DNA from: Loxodes magnus
Lineage: Eukaryota > Ciliophora > Karyorelictea > Loxodida > Loxodidae
DNA length: 64,000 bases
NCBI GenBank assembly: GCA_946699065.1
Contig: CAMPDV010000040.1
Coordinates: 744,001 to 808,000, forward strand
Reading direction: 5' to 3'
Shown here: piece by piece, positions 1 through 11,522 of the stretch
Position numbering within the stretch: the first letter of the stretch is position 1
How the letters are laid out: every line of letters starts with the position of its first letter
The notes under the pieces: generated by a model
What the model saw: the letters and a program-made list of their open reading frames with translations, nothing else
Databases searched by the model: none
Told to the model about the DNA's origin: nothing
Made by a program: the position numbers and the translations under genes

Positions 1-856
1 TTTATTTAAAAGAGCTGCTACAAATTAGTATTTAATTAGAGAGCTAAAACAAACCTTTATAATAATAGAAGTTCAAGTTCATGAACTAATACTAAAAAAT
101 TACTATAAGTCCCAGTTTTTTTTTTTCTCTTAAGTAAAGTTTAGCATAAACGTCTAAAAGGTGAAATAATTATTTTTCAATAAAAAGGAAAGTAGATATT
201 GTATAAACTTAAACATTAATGGATAGCCAATTATCTAAAATGAAGTAATTACTAGAGTATAAGTTAGGCGAAATAAATAATTATAGAATACACTATACAG
301 TAAAAGTCTCTGGATTTAGAATAACAATTTCTGAAGCTATTGCAATATTATCTAAGTATTGAGCTATATCCTAGTATAATTCTTAAACACTTTGTAGAAC
401 TTTTATTTTACCTAAAGAAGTGTATGATGGTGATATTACACCTTGAGCTATTTTATAAGGACTTAAAGAAATGATAAATAACTAACTAAATTTTTAAAGG
501 CTAATATTAAAAATTGCCCTTTAAATCTTCTTAATTTACGTTTGATGAGTCTTGCTTTATTAATTTAAGCTCACCTTCTTTTGTACATTTGGAAACAATA
601 AAATTCAAATGCTTTTACGTTAGTTTGAACTAAACCAGTTAGAGAATCCCGACTATTATATTTGGTTTTAATTGTCAAAATGTTCTTAATACAATTTATC
701 ATATCTTAGATATTTAGGAATGAAAGCATCTAAAAGTATCAACTTAATAGATATAAAATAGTGCTTTTAAAGAGTTTAATAAGCATCTTACTCTTAAAAT
801 TAAAAGCAATCTTCTCTTAGAATGTTTCCTAATTAAAAGGGTTTCCTCACAGCATC
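1..856. other. AT-rich stretch without a recognisable gene
   Basis: I see no conserved motif, coding-like codon pattern, tRNA or repeat array on either strand. Words such as agctaat and gcttaa recur, as in the other intergenic stretches of this window. Confidence 0.5.
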
Positions 857-1270
857 ATGTAGAAGAAACTAGGAGTATCGAAGAGCTTCATGAATAGAAA
901 AAGAAAACCAGAAAAGCCTCTCACCAAGTCGAGACGCCTATGTCAAATGAGAAATCCAGGAATATGCTAAGAATATAGCCAACAAAAAGCTCAGGAATTC
1001 ACCACTGACTAATATGTAAACTATGAACAGTTAGTCAAAGTAGTGCCAAACCTCCAGAAAGAGGTGAAAAGGCTGTAAAAATACATCAAGAAATAATTAG
1101 AGGAGCTAAATAAGCAAGAAGAAATTGATTCCAGATTCAACATAAGAAAAAAGCGTAAATATCTTCTGGAATATGTAACAGAGTTAGAGCAATTAATCAT
1201 AAAGCTAAGTAGTGAATTGAGATATTTAGATATAATAATAATTACTTATAGTGATCCCACCTATCAATAA
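857..1270 (+). CDS. Unknown basic coiled-coil protein (3' end uncertain)
   Basis: With UAA/UAG read as Gln, an ORF opens at ATG 857. It begins with a Lys/Arg-rich region (MNRKRKPEKPLTKSRR) followed by a Cys pair (RRLCQMRNPGICQEY), then a long heptad-like segment (KEVKRLQKYIKKQLEELNK and YVTELEQLIIKLSSELRYL) that should form a coiled coil. Local GC is higher than in flanking DNA and codon use looks coding. No in-frame UGA follows for several hundred bases. The listed end is the first UAA after the coiled coil, and the true end may be elsewhere. The last ~70 bases overlap the 3' end of the zinc-knuckle gene on the other strand, so one of the two ends is probably read too far. I do not recognise the family; a nuclear role is only suggested by the basic composition. 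Confidence 0.4.
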
Positions 1271-1962
1271 GGTTCGTCACTTTTTAAAGTTTAATATTTT
1301 GTTAAAATTTCCATTTCCAGTCTTCTTCTGGGTCTGCTTCTCGAAGTACATATCTATCTGTGCTATGTTCTCCCTTTTTTATTTTCGTAATCTTGTTTCA
1401 ATCAATCTTCATTCCAAGCATTTGTTCATTTCTTCTTTGTCCTGCTATAATCACGTCTTCTAGAATTTCATGCCTTGCGTACATCTTTCTTCTATAAATT
1501 CTTCCTTCCGCAGTGCAATATAGTTTACTTATGGTTTTTCATAGCTTTAAATTTTCTGCTTTCTGTTTTTATTGGAATTAGAAGCAGTTTCTAACTTTGT
1601 GTCATGGTCTCTTGCAGTATCAGCATCGCAGTATTTTCCTATAGGGAATATCTTTTATTACAGGCTGTTTCTCCACATCCATAGAATCATTCCCCTGTAT
1701 ATTTTGCAAAAATATGCTTTCAGTTAGTTCTGCGAATTAGTCGAATTTTTTCTCTATCTCTTCTATTTTGTTGTTTCCTGTCTATTTATTTTCATTTTTC
1801 ATTTATTCTTATTAATTGTACATCTATTTTTCTTTCTAGTTCTTGAACTGTTCTTAGGAGGTTGAAATTTTCTTATTACAGCAATTGGAGTGCTTAAAAT
1901 ATATTTTATTGCTCGTAAGATGAATCCTTTTGAGAAGAGGTTTTTTACAAGAAGTTTTCCAT
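1197..1962 (-). CDS. CCHC zinc-knuckle coiled-coil protein, apparently intact copy (family C, copy 1)
   Basis: Starts at ATG 1962 with MENFLQK followed by a Gln/Leu-rich coiled coil (LQLLQQENFNLLRT). A frame change then occurs. A 25-nt GT...AG intron (1824-1848) would join it to the rest in frame, giving 246 codons and ending at UGA 1197. After a segment with IEEIEKKFDQFAELTE comes a zinc knuckle, CWYCKRPWHKVRNC (C-x2-C-x4-H-x4-C, at 1625-1584), in which UGA supplies Trp twice. The basic C-terminal part ends near DPEEDWKWKF. Zinc knuckles of this spacing bind single-stranded nucleic acid, as in retroviral-type Gag and RNA-processing factors. I see no reverse transcriptase or integrase nearby. 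A close relative lies at 48611 and more distant ones at 47450 and 55896, so this is a dispersed family. Whether it is a mobile element's Gag-like ORF or a host family is open. Confidence 0.6.
1824..1848 (-). other. Predicted 25-nt intron in zinc-knuckle gene
   Basis: Begins GTTCAAG and ends AAATAG. Removal joins LLRT to MYNQQEQMKNENKQTGN in frame. The relative at 48611 shows the same pair of protein blocks, around a different 17-nt GT...AG segment. The donor is not the GTAA seen in the best introns of this window, so a simple frameshift is the alternative. Confidence 0.45.
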
Positions 1963-3811
1963 TTTTTTATATATTAATAAAATAGAGTGAAGAAGTAGAT
2001 CCTATTAAAAGAAAATAATAAATAGATTTAATTAACTAATCGAATCCTTATCCAGATGAGAGTGAAGGAGAGCCGTGAATGAAAATGCAGAAACTGTTAA
2101 ATTTAACATAATTTTCATGATTATTTACCAATAATTATGCACTTATATCTCAATGTTTCAAATATTGAAGCCATTATATTTTATTATTATTATTAGATAA
2201 TAAAACAAAACTGCTGGTAGAAAGTCAGAATAAACCACAATAGCAAATTGATTAACAAGATCAAATATATAAATAAATGGAAAATAAAGAAGAAAAGATA
2301 AGTAAACCTAAACAGGTAGTTAAGATTTTCTACTACTGCAATTCAAAAACGGATTCTTGGCAAAAATGCAAGAAATCTTTAAATTTTAAGTAAGAATATT
2401 GGAAGACTAAAAAAGCAAGAAAAAAAGCAGTGTAGAAAAAACTGTTTCTGTTCATCCTATTTCCTCTATTTACCAACCTACTATCTTTTAGGAGCTAAAA
2501 ATCCCTTTTTGAAATCTAGCATTTATTATATGTAAGGATTTAGATTATAAAATATGGGTTTAGAAAACGAAAAAACTAAATAAATTTATTAAGATTTAAA
2601 ATAAGATGAAAAATCTTACCTAAAAAGTAAAAAGAGAATAGGAAAGGGGGATATTATTTCTAAAAGAGTTAATGGAAAAATAGAAAAGAAAATGTTGGTA
2701 ATGCACGGTAAATAACCACTTTCTACAACAATACTGAGTTTGAAAAATTCCAGATAAGAGAGCATAAAGAAATTATAAGATACTAAAAAAATCTGAATAA
2801 TTGAATATGGAGTTTAAAATTAGAAAATGTATTCAAGAATTGAAGATAATTTTCAGTGATAACCTTCCATATAAAAAACGTTAAACTCTTCCATGTAAGC
2901 AAAATAATAGCATATGGTTGAAAGTCCAGAGAAAGCAAAAATTTAGCATTTAAGTATATAATTGTTATTATTTTTACGTAATGATAGGTAGTATAAAAAC
3001 CTTATGATATAATCCATTGATCATAAGGTAAAGTAAAAGATACTCCTATAATACATACAATAGATCAATAAACAATCTTTTATATCTTAACTGGTTTAAA
3101 CTGGCTTTATTTATATTGCTTAACTAAGTATTCTATATCTTTCTTAGATTCTTTATATAGTATATTAATAGCTTAAAATATTACTATAAATGGACCATTT
3201 TTATAAGAAAGAAGCATTGATAGCTAAAACTTAAAGCTTTAAGATTAATTGGATTAGATATGTATAATTATACTTAAAGTGCTACTTAAAGCTCTACTTT
3301 GAAAGACACTCAATTTTTATAAATTGTAATAAGTAAAGAAACACTAAGCACTAATATCAGAGATAGAATCAGATATAGTTACATTAGAGCAATAATTTTA
3401 TTAACTTACTAGTAAGTTTTGCGATATTTATTTAAACAAACTTAAACTAATTCTTTTATAGAGATAGATAGAATAATAAGTAAAAATATAGAAAGACTAA
3501 ATGGATAGCCAGAATATAAAATACTGATAACTAAAACTTATCAAGTATCTAAGACGAATATCATTTGACTTAATCTTTCTTGCTAAAACTTGTAGATATA
3601 AGCACTTTAAAAAGACAAACTATCTACATTAAAATTTATATATTATCCACTTCTAATTATAAGCGCGAGAATTAAAAAACAGAATTCATAAGTGTAAGAA
3701 AATTATAGAAGCAAATAAGATTCAAATAAAATTAATACTTTTAAACAAAATTACAAAAGAAAAGCATAGCTCAATTATTATATAACGATACTAATAATTT
3801 TTGAATTATAT
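1963..3811. other. Gene-poor AT-rich stretch
   Basis: Apart from the weak ORF at 2277-2609 I see nothing convincing. The part next to 1962 must hold the promoter and leader of the minus-strand zinc-knuckle gene. Confidence 0.5.
2277..2609 (+). CDS. Weak ORF with a Cys/Trp-rich segment
   Basis: 110 codons from ATG to UGA. The N-terminal half looks coding (KPKQVVKIFYYC, SWQKCKKSLNFKQEYW, then a Lys-rich run); the second half is hydrophobic and low in GC and may be chance. The YYC...W.KCKK segment loosely resembles the zinc-knuckle family (WYCKR..HKVRNC), but the His is missing. It could be a decayed relative or a small unrelated gene. UGA-free ORFs of this size occur by chance here because only UGA stops. 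Confidence 0.22.
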
Positions 3812-4702
3812 ATGGAAAAATAGTCCAGGCTGGATAACTATATTATCATCAAGAAACTAGACCAAGGATGTTCTTCCACTGTCTACTTAATCAAAAACGG
3901 CCAGACTTATGCAGCAAAAGTGGTGAGATAAGTTGATAAAAAAGTTTGTATGCTTTTGGAAAAAGAGTATGAAATGCTGAAAATACTTGAGCATCCAAAT
4001 ATTATTAAAGTCATAAAGCATTGCAATGGAGTGCTTTTAGAAGTTACAAACCACTTTTGGGAGTAAGAAAAAACAACTAATGTGAGTTATATAGTAATGG
4101 AACCTTGTTTTTAAGCATCTCTTTTCGAGATAGTGATTAATCATGGCAATTTGAATCAGAATCTTAGTTTATTCATTTTCAGATAGATTTTAAAGGCTTT
4201 AAATCATTGTTATGAGCACGACATCTTTCATAGAGATATCAAGCCTGAGAATATTCTTTTTGACTATAACTATCAAGTAAAATTAATTGACTTTAATGCT
4301 GGAGGATTCGGCATTAACAATTTCTAATCTGAAATTAGAGGAACTCTAATGTATATGGCTCCTGAAATGCACAATAGAATAGGATATACAGGATAGCAGG
4401 TTGACGTGTTTAGTTTAGGAGTTTTGCTTTTTATTATGCTAACTGGTAAGAGACCTTTCAAAATAGCTTCTTAACTTGATGCGTATTATTCCTTAATTGG
4501 CTAGTATCAATTTTCCTAATTTTGAAAGTTGCATGTTGTACCATATATAAACGAGGAGATTTAGCATCTGATAAATAGCTGCTTAAAGTAAAATGCCAAC
4601 GAAAGAATAACATTTTAAGAAATGTACTCTTACATGATGCTTTACAATATAATGGAAGATTAGGCTCTAGAAGAACTAAAATCAATAGTTTCGAGTGCTT
4701 GA
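3812..4702 (+). CDS. Serine/threonine protein kinase, DFG replaced by DFN
   Basis: A 296-residue protein that is almost only a kinase domain. The Gly loop is weak (DQGCSSTVY). The ATP-anchoring Lys is in YAAKVV near residue 36, the catalytic loop is HRDIKPEN, the metal-binding motif is LIDFN instead of DFG, the activation segment ends in MAPE, and subdomain IX is [10 protein letters not shown]. In subdomain X the codons read QFSQF-UGA-KLH, where ciliate kinases typically have FW, so UGA is Trp. The HRD Asp, the DFx Asp and the Lys are all present, so activity is plausible despite the unusual Gly loop and DFN. The C-terminal tail is short. UGA at 4700 is taken as the stop; a second in-frame UGA lies 18 nt downstream. 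No intron. Substrate unknown. Confidence 0.9.
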
Positions 4703-5172
4703 AAGAGTAAAGAATGCTGAATTCAGTTCTTAGTTTTAGTAGATTTTTTTCCTACGCCTTACATTTTTAAATTTTCAATCCCTTTTTCAAAGCCAACCTT
4801 TATCAATCAATCAACTGCTTTCTTTTTAAATATCTCTCAACCAAACATTTCTCAAATAAAAAGTATGATTATTGTTAACTTTAGTAATAAGGTATAAATA
4901 TGGATATTTATAATAATAAATAAAGGTTACTTTAGCAATAAAACTAGCTGTTTAGGCTAATAACTAGTTAATAGAAATACAAAGCATTCCATATATGGGA
5001 ATAATGATCTAATGTGGTAAAAAGGAGGTTAGAGCAAGATTTAAATATAACATTTTAAGAGTAAAGTTAAATAAGTGGTTTGAAGTAAAGGAATAACCGG
5101 TTAGTACTATTTGTATTAGAGAGACTTTTAGAAAGTATTGACTATATAAATTAAATTTAACTATTAATTACA
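4703..5172. other. Intergenic, AT-rich
   Basis: No gene seen between the kinase and the PC4 gene, which lie on the same strand. The start of PC4 is preceded by an A/T-rich leader without special features. Confidence 0.5.
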
Positions 5173-5626
5173 ATGGAAAAAAAAAGTGGCGGTTGGAGAG
5201 GTAATTATGGTAGAGGCAGAGGCTTTAGTAAAACATATACTAAAAGTAATAATAAGGACTAGGATTAAAGTGAAGATAATTAAAATAATGACTAGAAGCA
5301 AAATGAGACAACTGAACAATGAACTGCTAAAAAAAGAAAGTTTAATGAAGGAGGAGAATAAGATCCTAAAGAAGAAAATGATGGAGAAGAGGAAGAAGGT
5401 TATCTATTCGATTTAGGCAATAAAAAGAAGTGCAGAGTCAAGAAGTTTAAAGGAAAAATCTATATAGATATCAGAGAGTATTGACTTAATCCTGAAGGAG
5501 AAGAATGCCCCACTAAAAAAGGTAATACTTAATTTAGGTGTTTCATTGGGAGTTGATTAATGGAAAAAATTGAAAGGATATATCGAATATATTGATCTTG
5601 CCTTAGAAGAATTAGAAAAAAAGTGA
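5173..5626 (+). CDS. SUB1: PC4/SUB1-type transcriptional coactivator, single-stranded-DNA binding
   Basis: 145 residues after removal of a 16-nt intron. The N-terminus is a short Gly/Arg stretch (GGWRGNYGRGRGF) followed by an acidic, Gln/Lys-rich linker. The C-terminal half matches the PC4 domain: FDLGNKKKCRVKKFKGK, then IYIDIREYW, then PTKKGVSLGVDQWKKLKGYI. PC4/SUB1 proteins bind single-stranded and melted DNA as dimers and help RNA polymerase II initiate and elongate; some also act in Pol III transcription. The conserved KKG-(V/I)-SL is interrupted by the intron and is only restored by splicing. UGA codes for Trp in TEQWTAKK and at REYW, while DQW uses UGG. The stop is UGA. Domain order and length fit the family. 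Confidence 0.93.
5522..5537 (+). other. 16-nt intron in PC4/SUB1 gene
   Basis: GTAATACTTAATTTAG. Removal turns a frame break into the family motif KKGVSL, with Gly split by the intron. One of three 16-nt introns in this window. Confidence 0.93.
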
Positions 5627-6912
5627 TTCTTTGGATTTTTTAAATCAAATTTTAAATTCAAAAAATAAGCTTTTATTATATAAGAGATTGGCTTTTATAT
5701 AAATATAACCTAGACATCTATAAGTTCAAAAAAACATAATATCAGCATAATATAATCAATATCCCTGTTTCTAATTTTAAAACAATAATTAGATTTTTCT
5801 TTCTGATATAATAGAGATGTACTTTTGTTAATTTAATAGATAAAGAATTTCATTTTGAGATATGAAATCTAGACTTATATACATTTATCAACTAGTCCAC
5901 TAAGTAATTAGCATATTTAAGAATTATTACTTTGAAAGTACTATTACTCTCAATATTCTTTTTATAGATATTTATTATCATTTTAAAGTGTATAATAAAT
6001 ACCATATCTTTTCATTTCTTAGTAATATAAATACTGATATTATTAATTAGTTGCTATCTATTATAAAAGCCATATTTATTAATATTTGAAATATTATCAT
6101 TAAAGCACCTAAATTTAAATCTTTAGTGAATAACTTTAATAATAATAGTTTAATTTAGTATTTCCATTTTTTAAATCTCTCCTATTAGACTATTTTACTG
6201 AATCTAGTTTTTTACTTATGGAGGAAAAGAGTATTTAGTTGTAACTAAAATTTATATTGATTGACTAAGTCGCTTTATTATTATTTTCTGGTCAGATTTA
6301 TAGTTTGTAATGAGTTCTAAATGATCAAATTAGAAATCTATAGGGATATTTTTGTAGTGATGTTCAAGGATTTATGATCATTATGCTATATTGTTTACTT
6401 TCTTTTTTAATTGAGCTAACGTCTCAAGATTGAATATACTCATAAAATTCTCGTCCTTCCTTAGCAATATGCTTACAGTTTAGCTATATAATAAAATCAT
6501 TCTTTTATTGTTTTTAGGCTTTCTACTTTAAACTTCCAAGTTATTTCATTTAATTCATTTTTCTTTAATTCAAAGTCATCTCTAAATTTTCTTTGATGAC
6601 TTATTTGATTTTTACCTTTCATCCTTCATATGATATTATATCTTGAACCTTAATATGAGTATTCCTTACTTCTCCAATTTATCTTTCTTTAATAGTCTTC
6701 AATCTAATTATTTTCTATAACTCTTGAATTATCATGCTAAAATAGTGATCTGATAATGAAGCATGAAATGCTATTTATAAAAAGCTAACTTAGTTACAAA
6801 GCCATAGGTTATTATATTATGGTAATAAAGATTCTAGCCAAGTACAGCAAATATAAACCCTTTATACTGCATTTTTTCTTCCACTCCTTTATTTTCATGC
6901 TTAGTTATTAAG
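5627..6912. other. Intergenic, AT-rich
   Basis: I see no supported gene on either strand and no repeat array. Confidence 0.5.
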
Positions 6913-7191
6913 ATGAAACAGTTAAATCTTCATTACGCGATCATTACTTCAATCTTAGTTTCTTCCCTTTCTCATATTTGTATCTATAGCTTTGAAAAAG
7001 AGGATTAAATCATTACCAAATTAGCTTCTAGAGGTAATTAAATTGCTCTAGTCTTATAGTATTTCATTAACTAGATTGCGCTATAACTAGAATTAGAAAG
7101 AGCTACAATGTAGACAGCATTTGAAGTTATAGAGTCTAGAGTGATGATGTAAATAAAAGAAAAGGATGATTTAAGGAGTTTTAAAGGGTAA
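6913..7191 (+). CDS. Possible small secreted or membrane protein, or N-terminal extension of the KH gene
   Basis: ATG 6913 opens with a signal-peptide-like stretch (HYAIITSILVSSLSHICIYS), followed by a short soluble region rich in hydrophobic and acidic residues (LQLELERATMQTAFEVIESR). The first UAA after the acidic end (KEKDDLRSFKG) is at 7189, which would give 92 residues. There is no in-frame UGA before the KH gene, whose ATG at 7210 is in the same frame. If UAA cannot terminate, the two form one reading frame. A secretory signal in front of an RS/KH RNA-binding protein would be odd, so a separate gene ending at UAA is my preferred reading, though not proven. Confidence 0.4.
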
Positions 7192-7209
7192 ATTAATTAA
7201 TTAAAAACA

Positions 7210-8817
7210 ATGGAGGATTCTTATTATAGGCGATCACGCAGTAGATCCAGATCTCAGTCTCAGACTTCCCTGCACCCTATTGTTCTGGTTATTCCTCAAA
7301 ACCTTGTTGAATTTTTTGCAGCTAAATAAGGGGAGCAAATAGTAAGAATTAGGGATGAAACTGGAGTTCAAAAAATTCACTTTTCACCAGATTTGAAATT
7401 AGAGAATTTCTAGGATGGGTTTGTTTATATCTATGATGAGTCTATGGAATTCAAGTAAAAAGCATTAATTGCCATCCTTGATCTAATGCAGAGCTAATCA
7501 GAGTTAAATTAGTAAAATCAAATTTGATCAATAATGATACCAGAGCCTGCTATTGGCTCCTTAATAGGGAAGAATGGAACTACCATTAAGCAAATACAGA
7601 ATAATTCAAATACAGAAATTTCAGTCAAAAAGGAAATTTAAGGACTAGATGAGAGAAAGGTTGATATAAAAGGGTAAATAGACTGTGCAGTACAAGCTAT
7701 TATTGAAATTTACAAAATCGTTGAAAAGGGAGCAAATAGATAGACAAGATAAGATACAGGGCAATAGTATCTGGTTAAAGCTCGATTCATATTTCCTAAT
7801 TAAATTGCTGGCTATATAATTGGAAAGTAAGGAGTATTCACTAAAGAGTTACAATCTAAGCAAGGAGTTAAAATGCAATTTCATAATGATCAAGGGCCTC
7901 CTTGTCGAGCTGATGAAACAATATGCATTCTTGCAGGCGATTTATACGGAGTTCAGAAATCAATTTATAAAGTATTTGAAAAGGTATAAGACTACATTAA
8001 GAACCATAAACAGAGAGATGAAGGAATAAATATGCTAGTCCCAAGCAATCTAGTGTCAAAATTAATTGGCTAAGGTAACTTTTCATAATCTTCTTTAGGT
8101 GGAAATTTAATAAAGGATATATCATAAAGATCAAAAGGCTGTAACATTAAAGTATTATCAGAGAAAAATTAAGAGAAGAACTCCTCAAATGTAATAGTTT
8201 AATTAACAGGCACCTTAGAATCAAAATAGTTTGCTGCTACTATTATTTTAGAAAAAATAGAGGAGTTCTAAGGAAAAATTATTGACTCGCAATAGAAAAT
8301 TTAGACAGAAGACAATCGTTCAGAAAATTTTAGAAATGACTTTAATGAGAAAGATTCACATATAAAAAATTCAGAATCACCTAGCCTTTAAGATCGAAGG
8401 GAAAACAATCATCACACTTAAAGAAAACGATATTCTAACTCAAGATCTCCCTAACGAAAATAAAATATTATTGACAAATCAGAGCGCAGAAAGGATTCAA
8501 GAGATCTTGAAAAATCTTCATTTGTAGACAGAGATGGAACAATAAAAATTAGCATAAATGTTGTCGTCCCCAATAATTTAGTAGCTATGCTAATTGGGCG
8601 TAATGGAAACATCATTAAAGAAATAATGAACAAAACAGGCAGTTAGATAATGTTCTTTCGAGAAGAAGACTGTGGCCTATATAAAACTCCTGAAGGAAAT
8701 AGGGGCAGAGTTTGCTAGATAAAAGGAAACGCCAAAGAGATTAGTTACGCATTTGAATCACTAATAAATCAAGTAATAAGACTTGAAAACAATCCACCTA
8801 AAAAAGAGACAAATTGA
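7210..8817 (+). CDS. Multi-KH-domain RNA-binding protein with RS-like N-terminus
   Basis: 527 residues after removal of a 24-nt intron. The N-terminus is a short Arg/Ser run (RRSRSRSRSQSQ). Four clear KH cores follow, each with a GxxG loop: IGSLIGKNGTTIKQI, IAGYIIGKQGVFTKEL, VSKLIGQGGNLIKDI and VAMLIGRNGNIIKEI. A degenerate fifth KH precedes them (LVEFFAAKQGEQIVRI, Gly missing at the first loop position). A charged linker with DRR/SRSP-like sequence separates the last two. Tandem KH proteins (PCBP/hnRNP K, vigilin-like) bind single-stranded RNA and act in splicing, mRNA stability or translation. UGA gives Trp just before the first clear KH (NQIWSIMIP). The stop is UGA. The start at 7210 places the RS run at the N-terminus, but see the in-frame ORF upstream. 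Confidence 0.88.
8075..8098 (+). other. 24-nt intron in KH gene
   Basis: Begins GTAACTTTTC and ends CTTTAG. Its length is a multiple of three, so the frame stays open with or without it. Removal restores the GxxG loop of a KH domain (IGQGGNLIK). Retention would insert eight residues into the loop. Confidence 0.9.
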
Positions 8818-11522
8818 CATATCTAACTTAGCATTTTTATATTTCGAATAATTATATAATCTATGATTAAGAAAAACGCTTTTCATGGGATTTTTTTTCT
8901 AATGCTTCAATGATTCATAATAATGCTTATTTCTTGAGCAATTTAATTAAATCATCCTTGTTTTGAATAACGAACTGCCACGTTGCGAATCTTAGTTTTC
9001 AGAAATCAGATTGAAGCTAATTAGCAGATCTTAAAAGTTGTAGAGTTGTAGAAGCGAAGTTATATATTGAGTAAATCCTGCAAGCATATTGAGCCGTTTT
9101 CGAATTAATCTCCTTTGAAATATCATCAGTTTATAGTAAAAGCTTCAGAGATAATCTAACGCTAGAAGTTTATGCTAATCAGGTTAATAGCAAAGCTAAA
9201 TAAATGAAAACGTAATTATACTCTTAAAAACTACATCCAAGTACTGAGTAAAGAAATTCCTTCTATATATCTAAATCTATTATCCAGGAAATTATCTACT
9301 CTTTAACTATTAACTTTAAGTACTAACAAACGATCTTAAGCTACTAGTAGGTTAAATATTTAACACCGGTAAGAAAATTAAAATGATCGATTACAAAATT
9401 AATTAACTGAGTCTATATTGTAATATCTCTAGGCTAAAGCAACTCCTAATTTCTCTAGATGATCATATATTATATAATATACTTGAACTTGCCAATACTC
9501 CTTTAGAGTAAAACTTACTTGCTTTAAAGAGTAAAGTTAATCAATCTTTTTTAATAAGCTAAGTAATTTAGATCAAACTAAGCTAGTGTTAAACCATTAA
9601 TATTTGTCTTGCTGCTTGTGTTTAATAACTTCCTAATTAGGCATTTAATTAAAGCTTATAATCTTCTCGCGTAATTAGAATACATATCAGCAAATAATCA
9701 ATCAACTAAACTAAACTTTCAGCTACTTAAATAGTAACCTCTTCAGTTATTTGTGAAGTGTGAGATATTCAATATAATATCAAAGATTTGAGCTAATTCT
9801 CTTAGATATATTTACTTCCCTGAATGATTTACCCATATATAATGCTCATATAATCCAATATTTTGATAATTAAAGGTAGTTTATCTATAAACTAGATTGG
9901 TTCTGTTAACATACTAACATTCACTACCCAAATAATTTACTAAAGCTATTACAAAATCAAGCCACTTTTTCCTCTAAATCTAATAGAATGCAGAAAATAA
10001 ATTAGCTTGCTTCTAGTCAATTATAGTGAAATTATAAAGGAATGCATACATTTCTTAGAGTTTAAACAGATTAAGAGCACATTTAAGATAAAAGCTGTAT
10101 TTTAAGATGCTCAATCTTAGAGGTCTTCAAGGTGAGGCTTTAACTCTCATTAGTATTTAATAACGTGGTATTTTCTCTTTATATCAATTATTATAATGAA
10201 AGCTATAATTATCTCATTTAAATATCCAAAATGCTTTTTATGGGATAAAGAAGGAATTAAAATTAAGTCTCTTATAAAGAAGCTAATTACCAACGTTTAA
10301 AGCTTCATAATTTTCTCTATTTTCTAGATTTGCTTCTTGAAGCTAAGTAATCTCTATATTCTAGAGCTTATTTATCTTTAGCATAGCAAACAAATCATTT
10401 TAAGCTTGTTGGTTATTAAGTTTAAATACTGATACTATATAGAATGGTTTTGAAACTTAATTAAAAGCAAATTATTGAATATGGTAAGTTGTTTGATATA
10501 TAATGAAATGATACATCAATATGTTGGTTCATTAGCTATCTCTATATAATCGTAATTTTAGTCTCCTTATAAAGCTTTTAGAAGAGATAAGCTGTTAGCA
10601 TAGCAATAAGCTCTAATTTTAATTTTTCTAAAGTTATTATATATTTACTCCTTCTAGCAAAGTCTTGCTGAAATATTCAATCTTGCAAAACTAAAAAATA
10701 GCAAGTTTTAGAATAATTAAATAAACAGAAAAAGATTAGTAATTAACATATTGGCATTCCTTTTCTAGATAGATTGGTTATTTTGCTATGCTTAATATAA
10801 TAAAATACTAACTCTATTATCTCATGCGTATTGTATATCGCATCAAGGCTATTTTAAGCATATAATTGACTTTTTGATAAGATTTTGAAGGAACTAGTAG
10901 CATTTTCTACGTCAGTGTGTTTATTTAAATATAGTTAAAATATTAAAAAATTGGATTAAATAGAATTCTACAGTCCTTTGTATATATTTATGAATAGCTT
11001 CGTAAGGAAAAGCGGACTGAAGAGATTAATAAATATATAAAGAACAATCTTCAGAGTATTATAAGTAATATGGATAGTTGAGAAGTCTTTGTATGCATAT
11101 GGTAGTTCAATCTTCTAATTATAGATTGAAAGTATTTTCTGGAGTTCGTAAAGTTACTTTTAAACCTACTTTTAAATAGAAATAAAATGGTATATTTAAA
11201 ATATAGGCTTATGACTTATAATCTCATATAGAAATAAATGTATATTAAGTGAAAAGAAAGAATAGATTGGTAATATATCTATAATAGATAAGACTTAGCT
11301 AAAATATAAGGTATAGTAAAATGAAAAAGATATGTCATTCTATTAAGTTGTATTATATAATTGATTGTAGAGCAATGAGTGTCTATTAACTATAAGAAAA
11401 CATTATTTCAAACCTTCATATGTTAGAATATAAAAAGGAAGTTAAACTTAAGGGCTTAAATAGTTTAAAGGGCTGATAAAAACTATATAGATTATAAGAT
11501 TAATAGTTATGATTATTGCATT
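8818..11522. other. 2.7-kb gene-poor stretch
   Basis: AT-rich throughout. The KH gene (plus) and the RING/kelch gene (minus) converge into it, so only 3' ends border it. I find no conserved protein block, tRNA or repeat array. Confidence 0.5.

Noticed and set aside
1251..1463. Plus-strand ORF with hydrophobic protein
   Set aside because: It is the antisense of the zinc-knuckle gene, which has the recognisable motif.
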